Origin: Candidatus Saccharimonadia bacterium
GTDB taxonomy: Bacteria; Patescibacteriota; Saccharimonadia; Saccharimonadales; 2-12-FULL-41-12
Direction of reading: 5' to 3'
Length of the DNA stretch: 5,936 nucleotides
NCBI GenBank assembly: GCA_023263015.1
Contig: JALQXV010000020.1
Span: 1-5,936 of the forward strand
The notes beneath the pieces were generated by a model that saw only the letters and a program-made list of their open reading frames with translations, had not been told where the DNA came from and searched no databases. Both the position numbers and the translations under genes were made by a program. Below, piece after piece: positions 1 through 5,936 of this stretch. Each line of letters starts with the position of its first letter. Position 1 is the first letter of the stretch.

Positions 1-680
1 ACGGCGTCGTAATCATGAACGATGGCTCATTCCGCTCAGTTGTTATGGTTAAGTCAATCAACTTTGATCTTATGAGCCCAGCCGAAAGGGAGGGCGTGGA
101 GTATAGCTACCAAGGCTTCTTAAACTCGCTCTATTTCCCAATTCAGATCTTTATTCGCTCCAATAAGGTAGACATTCGTCCTTACCTTGAAAAGCTCGAT
201 AAGATTCGTAGCGAGCACGAGAACATGTTGCTTGCCTTGCTCATGGAAGACTATCTAGCGTTTATTGATGACCTTGCTTCACAGACCAACATTATGGACA
301 AGAACTTTTACGTTGTTATCCCTTATTTCCCAGTTGCGGAATCAACCAAGCCATTGGCTCAAAGCAAGGGCTTATTTGATGGAATGTTTAAGCTATTCAG
401 CAACCAAAAGACTCACATTGTTATTAACGAGAAAAAGCTCGAAGATGCTAAAACCGAACTACGCAACCGCGTTCAGGCCGTACTAAACGGGTTAATGCAA
501 TGTGGCGTACAAGGGCTGCCATTGGACACACAAGAATTAATTGAGCTTTACTACGACACTTACAATCCAGATACCGCGACACGGCAACAGCTCAAGAATT
601 TCGATGATCTACAGGTTCCGATTGTTACTAAGGGAGAAGGTTCAACGCCGCAAGCTAGCCTTCAAAGGGAGATGCAATAA
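1..680 (+). CDS. TraC-like T4SS protein (VirB4 N-terminal-domain-like), 5' end missing
   Basis: This is the 3' part of a gene; 225 residues are visible from the first full codon at base 3. The reading frame is open to the left edge (Gly-Val-Val-Ile before the first Met). The ATG at base 15 has no Shine-Dalgarno sequence and falls inside the conserved-looking strand GVVIMNDGSFR, so I read it as an internal methionine and place the true start upstream. Segments such as SINFDLMSP, FLNSLYFPIQIFIRS and LDTQELIELYYDTYNP match my memory of TraC-like proteins that sit next to VirB4 in CPR bacteria. That family resembles the N-terminal domain of VirB4/TraC ATPases and has no P-loop; none is visible here. 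No signal peptide or clear membrane helix is seen in the visible part. A role as a cytoplasmic or membrane-peripheral partner of VirB4 is inferred from adjacency and the TAATG overlap with virB4. Family confidence is good; molecular function is uncertain. Confidence 0.82.
   Translation, partial: GVVIMNDGSFRSVVMVKSINFDLMSPAEREGVEYSYQGFLNSLYFPIQIFIRSNKVDIRPYLEKLDKIRSEHENMLLALLMEDYLAFIDDLASQTNIMDKNFYVVIPYFPVAESTKPLAQSKGLFDGMFKLFSNQKTHIVINEKKLEDAKTELRNRVQAVLNGLMQCGVQGLPLDTQELIELYYDTYNPDTATRQQLKNFDDLQVPIVTKGEGSTPQASLQREMQ
664..672 (+). promoter_or_regulatory. Ribosome binding site of virB4
   Basis: The purine stretch AAAGGGAGA lies inside the last codons of the TraC-like gene, 7 bases before the virB4 ATG at 680. 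With the TAATG overlap, where the stop of gene 1 shares its last A with the start of gene 2, it fixes the virB4 start and points to translational coupling of the two genes. Confidence 0.75.
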
Positions 681-2596
681 TGGCGTTCGGCAAAAAACAA
701 GCACCACTTAATGATCCGGTGGCAATTGCGCAGGCTCAGCGCATGCGTGAAGAACAAGAAGTCGATGAAGCATTTCGTAAAGGTATTACAGCGTTACGAG
801 ATTTTATTGCACCAAGCTCAATTGAGTTCTCTAAGACTCACTTTCAGCTCGGTACCCGTTTTGCTCGCACGTACTACGTCTACGGCTACCCGCGATCACT
901 TACTACCGGATGGATGAGCAGCATGGTGAATCTTGATGAAATTATTGATATATCTTTGTACGTTTACCCTGTAGAGAGTCAGGTTGTTCTTGAAAACCTA
1001 CGTAAAAAAGTAGCCCAACTAGAAGCTGGTTTGCAGATCGATGCCGAAAAGGGTCGCGTGCGTGACCCAGCTAAACAAAATGCCATTATGGACGCCGAGG
1101 AAATGCGCGATAAACTCCAAGTGGGTGAAGAGCGGTTCTTCCGATTTGGCTTTTACTTCACTATCTACGGTCACACTATGGAAGAACTTGAGTTTGTGTC
1201 TAACAAAGTCGAGTCTATTCTTGGACAGCAGCTTGTTTATTCTAAGCCGGCCAGCAGCCAACAAGAGCAGGGACTTAATAGCGCTATTCCGCAATTTATG
1301 GACCAGCTACAGATTCGTCGCAACATGAATACTGGCGCAGTTAGCACCAGTTTCCCGTTCACCAGCGCCGACCTTAGCCAAGATAACGGCATTCTTTACG
1401 GTATTAATATGCATAACTCTGGCTTGGTGATCTTTGATCGGTTTAGCCTAGAAAACGGCAATGCTGTCGTGTTTGCAAAGTCTGGTGCCGGTAAGAGCTT
1501 TACCGTTAAGCTAGAAGCAATTCGCAGTATGATGATGGGCACCGAGATCTTTATTATCGACCCAGAAAACGAATATCAGCGCATGTGTGAGGCGGTTGGT
1601 GGTGCGTATGTGCGCTTAAGTCTTAGCTCACCGACCCGTATTAACCCATTTGATCTACCGCAAGTAATTGACACCGAGGAAGCCGATAACGCCCTGCGCA
1701 GCAACCTTATTACACTGCACGGATTACTCCGTTTAATGATGGGCGGTGCCTCTGCGCAAATGCAAGGTGGTGGCGGTCTTATGAATGGCGCATTAACACC
1801 TTCAGAAGAAGCAGATCTAGATGCAGCCCTGATCGAAACCTATGCCAAAGCCGGTATTACAAATGATCCATTAACGCATACTTCTCAGCCTCCTACGATC
1901 AATGACTTGTACGACACGCTACTTCACATGGGTGGCAATGGTCCCAACTTGGCACAACGGCTCCGCAAGTACACGAGTGGTACCTTTGCCGGCATCTTTT
2001 CACAGCAAAGCAACATTAACATCAACAACCCGATGGTAGTGTTTAACATTCGTGACCTAGAAGATGAGCTGCGCCCCGTTGCTATGTTTATTGTTCTAAA
2101 CTATATCTGGAACAAAACTAAGAGTGATCAACGCCGTAGGCTCCTACTTGTTGATGAAGCATGGCAACTCATGAAGTACGAGGATAGCGCTAACTTTATG
2201 TTTAGTCTTGCTAAACGTGCTCGTAAATATAATCTCGGTATTACTACAATCACACAAGACGTGGAAGACTTTATGGGCAGTCGAATGGGTCGTGCCATTG
2301 TGGCTAACTCATCTATGCAAATCCTTCTCAAACAATCGGCATCGGCGGTTGACGTACTTTCGGGCGTGTTTAAGCTAACTAGCGAGGAACGCAAACGCCT
2401 GAGCCAGTTCCCAGTTGGACAAGGGCTTTTCTTTGCCGGTCAGAACCACGTTCATATCCAAATTACAGCCAGCCCAACCGAGACTAACCTTATTACGACC
2501 AACCCCGAGCAGGTACGACGCATGGAGCAGTCAGGCAACATGGCGGGCAGTCAGGGCACGATTGACCTTCAGAACCGGTTGTATCCTGGAGTATAA
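680..2596 (+). CDS. virB4: VirB4-family T4SS ATPase
   Basis: This 638-residue protein is the ATPase that powers assembly of, and transport through, type IV secretion channels at the cytoplasmic face of the membrane. Residues about 30-230 are the VirB4 N-terminal domain (IAPSSIEF, YGYPRSLTTGWM, then a charged helical stretch from about 104). The RecA-like motor follows. Walker A is AKSGAGKS at 266-273, matching the [AG]xxxxGK[ST] pattern with Lys272. IIDPENEY is at 292-299. Walker B is VDEAW at 491-495 with Glu493 as the likely catalytic base. TITQDVEDF at about 523-531 and the following ANSSMQILLKQS are typical VirB4/TraC C-terminal motifs. Classical VirB4 proteins have about 800 residues; this shorter form without membrane helices is what I recall from CPR bacteria. 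A Met/Gly-rich insertion lies at 355-371. The ATG is supported by a strong ribosome binding site. The family call is firm; whether DNA or protein is transported cannot be read from it. Confidence 0.96.
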   Translation: MAFGKKQAPLNDPVAIAQAQRMREEQEVDEAFRKGITALRDFIAPSSIEFSKTHFQLGTRFARTYYVYGYPRSLTTGWMSSMVNLDEIIDISLYVYPVESQVVLENLRKKVAQLEAGLQIDAEKGRVRDPAKQNAIMDAEEMRDKLQVGEERFFRFGFYFTIYGHTMEELEFVSNKVESILGQQLVYSKPASSQQEQGLNSAIPQFMDQLQIRRNMNTGAVSTSFPFTSADLSQDNGILYGINMHNSGLVIFDRFSLENGNAVVFAKSGAGKSFTVKLEAIRSMMMGTEIFIIDPENEYQRMCEAVGGAYVRLSLSSPTRINPFDLPQVIDTEEADNALRSNLITLHGLLRLMMGGASAQMQGGGGLMNGALTPSEEADLDAALIETYAKAGITNDPLTHTSQPPTINDLYDTLLHMGGNGPNLAQRLRKYTSGTFAGIFSQQSNININNPMVVFNIRDLEDELRPVAMFIVLNYIWNKTKSDQRRRLLLVDEAWQLMKYEDSANFMFSLAKRARKYNLGITTITQDVEDFMGSRMGRAIVANSSMQILLKQSASAVDVLSGVFKLTSEERKRLSQFPVGQGLFFAGQNHVHIQITASPTETNLITTNPEQVRRMEQSGNMAGSQGTIDLQNRLYPGV

Positions 2597-2597
2597 T
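2568..2597 (+). promoter_or_regulatory. Possible sigma70-type promoter for the large membrane protein gene
   Basis: A perfect -10 hexamer TATAAT (2592-2597) overlaps the virB4 stop codon. TTCAGA (2568-2573, four of six matches to TTGACA) lies 18 bases upstream as a -35 candidate. Transcription would start near 2604 and give a leader of about 54 bases before the ATG at 2658. The position, just before the only intergenic gap, fits a secondary promoter inside the operon. The -35 is weak and promoter consensus in this lineage is poorly known, so this is a prediction only. Confidence 0.35.
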
Positions 2598-2623
2598 AGA
2601 TACGTAAATAGAGACACGGGACG

Positions 2624-2634
2624 GCGCTAAGCGC
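2624..2634 (+). other. Small hairpin in the intergenic leader
   Basis: GCGC-TAA-GCGC can form a four-base-pair GC stem with a three-base loop in the 61-base gap before the large gene. No T run follows (the next bases are mostly A), so it is not an intrinsic terminator on the + strand. It could modestly shape the 5' leader or mRNA stability, but it is short enough to be chance. Confidence 0.25.
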
Positions 2635-2641
2635 AAAAATC

Positions 2642-2648
2642 AAAGAAG
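2642..2648 (+). promoter_or_regulatory. Weak ribosome binding site of the large membrane protein gene
   Basis: AAAGAAG lies 9 bases before the ATG at 2658 and is only a partial match to AAGGAGG. An in-frame TAA at 2628-2630 with no ATG between it and 2658 makes 2658 the earliest possible ATG. The site is weaker than those of virB4 and of the downstream gene. Confidence 0.5.
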
Positions 2649-2657
2649 TATTACTTT

Positions 2658-5600
2658 ATGGCAACACAAACACCACGAAGAGACGGCACATCAGGAGCGG
2701 ATAGTTCTGAGGAAAGCTACGGGAATCCAAATGGCGGCGTATACGATAATGCCGGCTATGATCCTGATATAGACGACCGTTACGGCGTTGCTGGAGAATA
2801 TGACGCTCGCCAAAAGACGGCCGCGGGTGATCCGAGTGATCCTACAGCGTATGCAGCTCGCCAGCAAACTGCAGCCGGCGACTCATCAGACCCGAGAGGT
2901 AGTAATGGCGGCGGCAGTAGTAGTCAAGCCCTAGACCGTCAGGCGCTTAAACAACAAGAGGAGTCGGCGGCTGATGGTTCTGCTAATGAATCAGAGGTGC
3001 CCGAAAAAGAGCGCGAAGTTGCCACTGGCGCGGAGAGTGGCTCACAAGGCTCTCAGGGTTTCTGGAGAAACGAAGGCGATGGCAGATTTGCCTCATTACG
3101 AGCCCAGTTAACTAAGCTAACCCGCAAACGCGTAGCCACTATGGCCGTAGTTGCTGCCTTAGGTGGCGGTGGCTTTGTTGGATTGTCGGTTGCGCAAGGT
3201 CCGATACAGGTAATTCACGCGGCCCAGCAGTTTGGTAAACATTTTGACTCAAATGAAGAGTTCATGAACGACAGAACCTCTAAGGTTCTGCTCTATGCCT
3301 TGATAGGTCAAGGTGCTCAAAACGGCCGACTTGGTGTGACCGGAAACTTTGCTGCTAATAAATTCGAGCAACGTATGGTGAATGACCTTGGACTGCGACC
3401 TATATACGAAGACCCGAGTCGACGCCATATGGGCTATGAGGTAATTGATCAAGACAAAGCAAAGTCAGTTCTTGGCAGTCTAGACTCGAGCGATGGCGCA
3501 TTGAATGAAACCATGGGCAAGGGCTCTAGATTGCGCGACGTGGACGGCTCGGATAAAATCTTTTCGAGCAAAGGCCGTTTGGACGCGGGTACGCAAATCG
3601 TTGACTTATCTAACGTTGACAAAGGTTTTGCTGGTCGCCGAAAGTCGGTTAATACGATAACTAAAGCGATGGATATTCATAATGCTGGTAGTGCTTTAGC
3701 AGCTCACTTACTGAAGAAGCGTGGTGGTATTAGTTTCCATACCATGAATAAGGCCAAAGAGAGATTAGATAAAGCCGGCCGTGAACGTTATAAGAAACAA
3801 TATGAAAAGGACCGCGAGAAAGCAGTCGTAGAGGGCGCTCAGTCACCTGGTGACGCAAAAGCAGCAAGTGGGGGCGACCCAGATGGAGACGGTAAAGAGA
3901 ACCCACCAGACGCAAGTGATGAAGTTGCATCGAAAGATGCGAAAGCAGCCCTAGACGAGTTTAAGCTCAAGGGTGCACTTGGAAAATCCGCTACTGGGGC
4001 AGCTGCCGTGGTTGGTATTTTGTGCGCAGCTAAAAGTTACGGCAACGGGCTTGAAACCTATAAGTTCACTAACAACATTATGCCAATGATGCGCATGGGC
4101 ATGGACGCCGCTTCAAAGGGCAGCCAAGCAATGACTAATGACGACTTTGACCTGTACGCATTAGGTAATTTTGCAGAGTTTTTGTATGACAAAGAAAATA
4201 AAACTAGCTGGACAGCAGCCGAGAGCGTAAAAGCAGAGCAAGGTAAGACTGGGGGCGTACCTATGCCCAAGGAAGCTGATCTTGGTAAAGCTGGCGAAAA
4301 ACCAGAACTGTTCAAGATATTAGATAGTATTAAGCCTCTTGGCGGAGCCTGTTCGGTCTTTGATACTGTTGCTGGGTTCCCCCTTATTAAGCAAGTTTCT
4401 GGTGCCATCAGCTCAGTAACAACTAGTGGCATAGACGCCTTACTTGAAGGCGTTGCTGGTACCAATATTGAGGAGCTTACTCTTTCCTCAATGAAGGCAT
4501 TGGCAGGTAAAACGGTTGACCCATTGGCTCGAGGTGCTAACTTTGGAAATCTCGCGAACACTGGTGCATTTTTAGCCGCTAACGACCAGTCGTTAGCAAC
4601 TGGCGGTAAATCACTCAGCGACGGAGAGAGGGCTCAGCTTGCTTCACTGCAAGAACAGTTTGATAAAGAAGATAATGCCGCTAAGCCTATGTTGGCACGG
4701 ATTTTTGATCCGTTTGATGGCGAGTCACTACTTTCAACGGTATCTATGAGTCTGCCGGTTAATTCTACTCAAATGTTAGACAGTGTAGCCAATCCCATTA
4801 GTAGCGTAGGGGCAAGTTTTGCCAATATGTTCTCTAGCTGGACACCAAAGGCCTATGCAGCCAGCACTTACGACTACGGTATGCCTAAGCGTGGATTCTC
4901 GCTCACAGAAATGAACCATGAGGATTACGAGAATCCATACGAAAATGGCACAGCACCAGTTGATGGCGGTGGACCAACAATAGAAGATGACCTCCCTCGG
5001 CTCAATGAGGAATATGGCATGAAGTGCTTTGGCGTGGCGATTACTGCAGATGACTCTGGAGTACATATTGAAACAAAAGATAAAGGCGGCCTAAAAGACG
5101 TCTATAAGGCACTTAAAGACGATGATTGTGATGCCAGCAAGAACACCGAAGACCGCTTTAACCACTATCGAATGTACGTAGCAGATGCTGTTGCAGCTAT
5201 AACTATGGCCTGTAACGAAGCTGATGATAAGAATCCAGATGATAGTGTAGGTACAGCAGCCTGTAAAGAGTTGGGTGTTGGTCCAGAGTCGACTGGTGGA
5301 GTAGGCAGTACGGGCGGTGATGATTCACAGGATGATGGCGGCGGTGGCGCAGCTTCGTTGCCAAGCGGTGAGCGTAAAGAACTGGTTGATAAGCTATTTG
5401 CCAGCAAGAACTGGGATCCTCAGAGCGCTAACCCAACCAATGATGTTAAAAACGGCATTGCAAGCGACGACCTTGTCCGCCTGTTAGTCGCAGTAGTTGA
5501 ACAAGCCGATGTAAAGATTCGACCTTCGGTGATTAAGTCTGGCCATAGTGATTGTAGCGCTGGTGGCAGCACCTCTAACCACTACAGCGGCTTAGCGATT

Positions 5601-5837
5601 GATCTCGGCAATGCCGGTGTTGCCGTAGGAGACATGAATAAGCTATACAAGTGGCTCTATAATAATCGTGCTGAGCTAAAAATTGACGAATTAATCTTTA
5701 ATCCAGTACCTTCTGGAACTTCAACCCTTGATGGTGGTAAGGCGTTCGCATTTGACTCAGGTACCATGGATGGACACAAAGACCATATTCATGTTTCGGT
5801 GAACGGCCAAAAGAAGAAGGCACCAGGATGCAGTTAA
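2658..5837 (+). CDS. Large membrane-anchored T4SS-associated protein with C-terminal M15-type zinc peptidase domain
   Basis: This 1059-residue protein has a mosaic structure. Residues 1-155 are an acidic, Gly/Ser/Gln-rich, probably disordered tail with a 17-residue tandem repeat (48-81). A basic RKR (156-158) precedes a clear transmembrane helix at about 159-178, suggesting the N-terminus is cytoplasmic. Residues 185-340 are mixed and look folded. Residues 362-392 are a charged helix with coiled-coil character, followed by a D/G/K-rich linker. A second hydrophobic stretch lies at about 444-460. Residues 785-872 hold four cysteines (790, 824, 852, 869). A Gly/Asp linker (875-903) leads to a zinc peptidase domain with SxHxxGxAxD at 973-982 and DHIH at 1042-1045. 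The central part resembles, from memory, large uncharacterised proteins next to VirB4 in Saccharibacteria. The likely role is opening peptidoglycan for the secretion channel, or acting on a partner cell's wall; this is inferred from the domain and context. It follows virB4 after 61 bases and overlaps the next gene by 10. Confidence 0.85.
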   Translation: MATQTPRRDGTSGADSSEESYGNPNGGVYDNAGYDPDIDDRYGVAGEYDARQKTAAGDPSDPTAYAARQQTAAGDSSDPRGSNGGGSSSQALDRQALKQQEESAADGSANESEVPEKEREVATGAESGSQGSQGFWRNEGDGRFASLRAQLTKLTRKRVATMAVVAALGGGGFVGLSVAQGPIQVIHAAQQFGKHFDSNEEFMNDRTSKVLLYALIGQGAQNGRLGVTGNFAANKFEQRMVNDLGLRPIYEDPSRRHMGYEVIDQDKAKSVLGSLDSSDGALNETMGKGSRLRDVDGSDKIFSSKGRLDAGTQIVDLSNVDKGFAGRRKSVNTITKAMDIHNAGSALAAHLLKKRGGISFHTMNKAKERLDKAGRERYKKQYEKDREKAVVEGAQSPGDAKAASGGDPDGDGKENPPDASDEVASKDAKAALDEFKLKGALGKSATGAAAVVGILCAAKSYGNGLETYKFTNNIMPMMRMGMDAASKGSQAMTNDDFDLYALGNFAEFLYDKENKTSWTAAESVKAEQGKTGGVPMPKEADLGKAGEKPELFKILDSIKPLGGACSVFDTVAGFPLIKQVSGAISSVTTSGIDALLEGVAGTNIEELTLSSMKALAGKTVDPLARGANFGNLANTGAFLAANDQSLATGGKSLSDGERAQLASLQEQFDKEDNAAKPMLARIFDPFDGESLLSTVSMSLPVNSTQMLDSVANPISSVGASFANMFSSWTPKAYAASTYDYGMPKRGFSLTEMNHEDYENPYENGTAPVDGGGPTIEDDLPRLNEEYGMKCFGVAITADDSGVHIETKDKGGLKDVYKALKDDDCDASKNTEDRFNHYRMYVADAVAAITMACNEADDKNPDDSVGTAACKELGVGPESTGGVGSTGGDDSQDDGGGGAASLPSGERKELVDKLFASKNWDPQSANPTNDVKNGIASDDLVRLLVAVVEQADVKIRPSVIKSGHSDCSAGGSTSNHYSGLAIDLGNAGVAVGDMNKLYKWLYNNRAELKIDELIFNPVPSGTSTLDGGKAFAFDSGTMDGHKDHIHVSVNGQKKKAPGCS
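2799..2900 (+). repeat. Two tandem 17-residue repeats in the cytoplasmic tail
   Basis: Two adjacent 51-base units (2799-2849 and 2850-2900) encode YDARQKTAAGDPSDPTA and YAARQQTAAGDSSDPRG, identical at 12 of 17 residues. Nine of the 12 shared residues use different codons in the two copies, so the resemblance is at protein level rather than from a recent DNA duplication. They lie in the disordered N-terminal tail of the large membrane protein. Confidence 0.75.
5367..5834 (+). other. M15-type (hedgehog/DD-peptidase fold) zinc peptidase domain
   Basis: These are residues about 904-1059 of the large membrane protein. SxHxxGxAxD is complete (Ser973, His975, Gly978, Ala980, Asp982), giving the first two zinc ligands of M15 peptidases. 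DHIH (1042-1045) supplies the third ligand His1045, with Asp1042 three residues before it, the DxxH spacing of L-alanyl-D-glutamate endolysin peptidases. Known relatives cut peptide stems of peptidoglycan. The DHIHVSV ending also recalls the ARB_07466/VldE-like domains of actinobacteria. Bond specificity cannot be read from the sequence. Confidence 0.8.
5814..5820 (+). promoter_or_regulatory. Ribosome binding site of the downstream secreted/membrane protein gene
   Basis: AAGAAGG matches AAGGAGG at six of seven positions and lies 7 bases before the ATG at 5828, inside the last codons of the large gene. It supports a real gene that overlaps the upstream stop codon by 10 bases. Confidence 0.7.
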
Positions 5838-5936
5838 ATACAATACTCAGTCGAAGTCTATTAAAGAAGCTTTTTGCGCTCTTTATAATGATTATTTTTT
5901 GTGTATCGTCTCATTCATCAGCGGTATATGCAATCA
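5828..5936 (+). CDS. Start of a signal-peptide-bearing exported or membrane protein, 3' end missing
   Basis: An open frame of 36 codons runs to the right edge of the window. It begins at an ATG with a good ribosome binding site and overlaps the end of the large gene by 10 bases in another frame, as in a tightly packed operon. The peptide has all parts of a Sec signal: a basic N-region (Arg9, Lys13, Lys14), a hydrophobic core of about 14 residues (LFALFIMIIFCVSS) and a polar C-region ending AVYA, a plausible signal peptidase I site before Ile36. The Cys at 25 is not in a proper lipobox, so a lipoprotein is unlikely. From the usual gene order in CPR T4SS loci it could be the VirB6/TrbL-like polytopic channel protein, but nothing visible proves this. 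Confidence 0.75.
   Translation, partial: MQLNTILSRSLLKKLFALFIMIIFCVSSHSSAVYAI

Noticed and set aside
15..17. ATG at 15 as the true start of the TraC-like gene
   Set aside because: There is no ribosome binding site, the frame is open to the left edge, and the Met lies inside a conserved-looking strand that begins before it.
1019..1294. Overlapping open frames on both strands within virB4 (1019-1294 -, 1041-1328 +)
   Set aside because: Both lie in the conserved VirB4 N-terminal domain, and their translations match no family I recognise.
2562..2567. TTGACC as a -35 box for the TATAAT at 2592
   Set aside because: The hexamer is a good match, but the spacer is 24 bases, too long for a sigma70 promoter. 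TTCAGA at 2568-2573 has a better spacing.
2415..2630. 71-codon + frame spanning the virB4 end and the intergenic gap
   Set aside because: It is mostly out of frame inside the conserved VirB4 C-terminus, and I see no ribosome binding site that would support a gene there.
2624..2640. Intrinsic terminator between virB4 and the large gene
   Set aside because: The stem is only four base pairs and is followed by A residues, not a T run.
4058..4561. 167-codon open frame on the - strand
   Set aside because: It lies wholly inside the large membrane protein gene, its translation is low in recognisable motifs, and the + frame is a well-supported protein. It is a shadow frame.
5828..5904. Lipoprotein signal (Cys25) in the fourth gene
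   Set aside because: The residues before Cys are Ile-Ile-Phe, which do not fit a lipobox; a signal peptidase I site follows further on.
1..5936. Recoded TGA (as in Gracilibacteria/SR1), CRISPR arrays, tRNA genes, insertion sequences
   Set aside because: No in-frame TGA interrupts the genes, the window is almost fully coding, and no regularly spaced repeats, tRNA-like folds or transposase motifs were seen.

Overview
The window looks like part of a type IV secretion system (T4SS) or conjugation-type operon from a Candidate Phyla Radiation bacterium, most likely Candidatus Saccharibacteria (TM7) or a close relative. This rests on recognised protein families and gene order: a stand-alone TraC-like protein, a compact VirB4 ATPase of about 640 residues, then a very large membrane-anchored protein. 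No search was run. All complete genes end in TAA and contain no in-frame TGA, so nothing suggests a recoded genetic code. All four genes lie on the + strand and fill almost the whole window.

Layout. (1) 1-680: 3' part of a TraC-like gene, cut by the left edge. (2) 680-2596: virB4, joined to gene 1 by a TAATG stop/start overlap behind a strong Shine-Dalgarno sequence. (3) 2597-2657: the only intergenic gap (61 bases). It has a TATAAT hexamer at its left border, a small hairpin and a weak ribosome binding site. (4) 2658-5837: a 1059-residue protein with an acidic disordered N-terminal tail, one clear transmembrane helix near residue 160, a long central region, a cysteine-containing segment, a Gly/Asp linker and a C-terminal zinc peptidase domain of the M15 (D,D-/L,D-peptidase) fold. 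(5) 5828-5936: the start of a fourth gene, overlapping gene 3 by 10 bases. It begins with a classical signal peptide and is cut by the right edge.

How the parts may work together (inference). VirB4 is the cytoplasmic motor of the secretion channel, and the TraC-like protein resembles a detached VirB4 N-terminal domain that probably docks with it at the membrane. The large protein would span the membrane and carry a peptidoglycan-cleaving domain. That could open the cell wall for the channel, replacing the VirB1 lytic transglycosylase of classical systems, or act on the wall of a contacted host cell. The fourth gene is an exported or membrane protein, perhaps the VirB6/TrbL-like channel component. 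The most interesting item is this fusion of a wall peptidase to a T4SS-associated membrane protein in what is probably an epibiotic bacterium.
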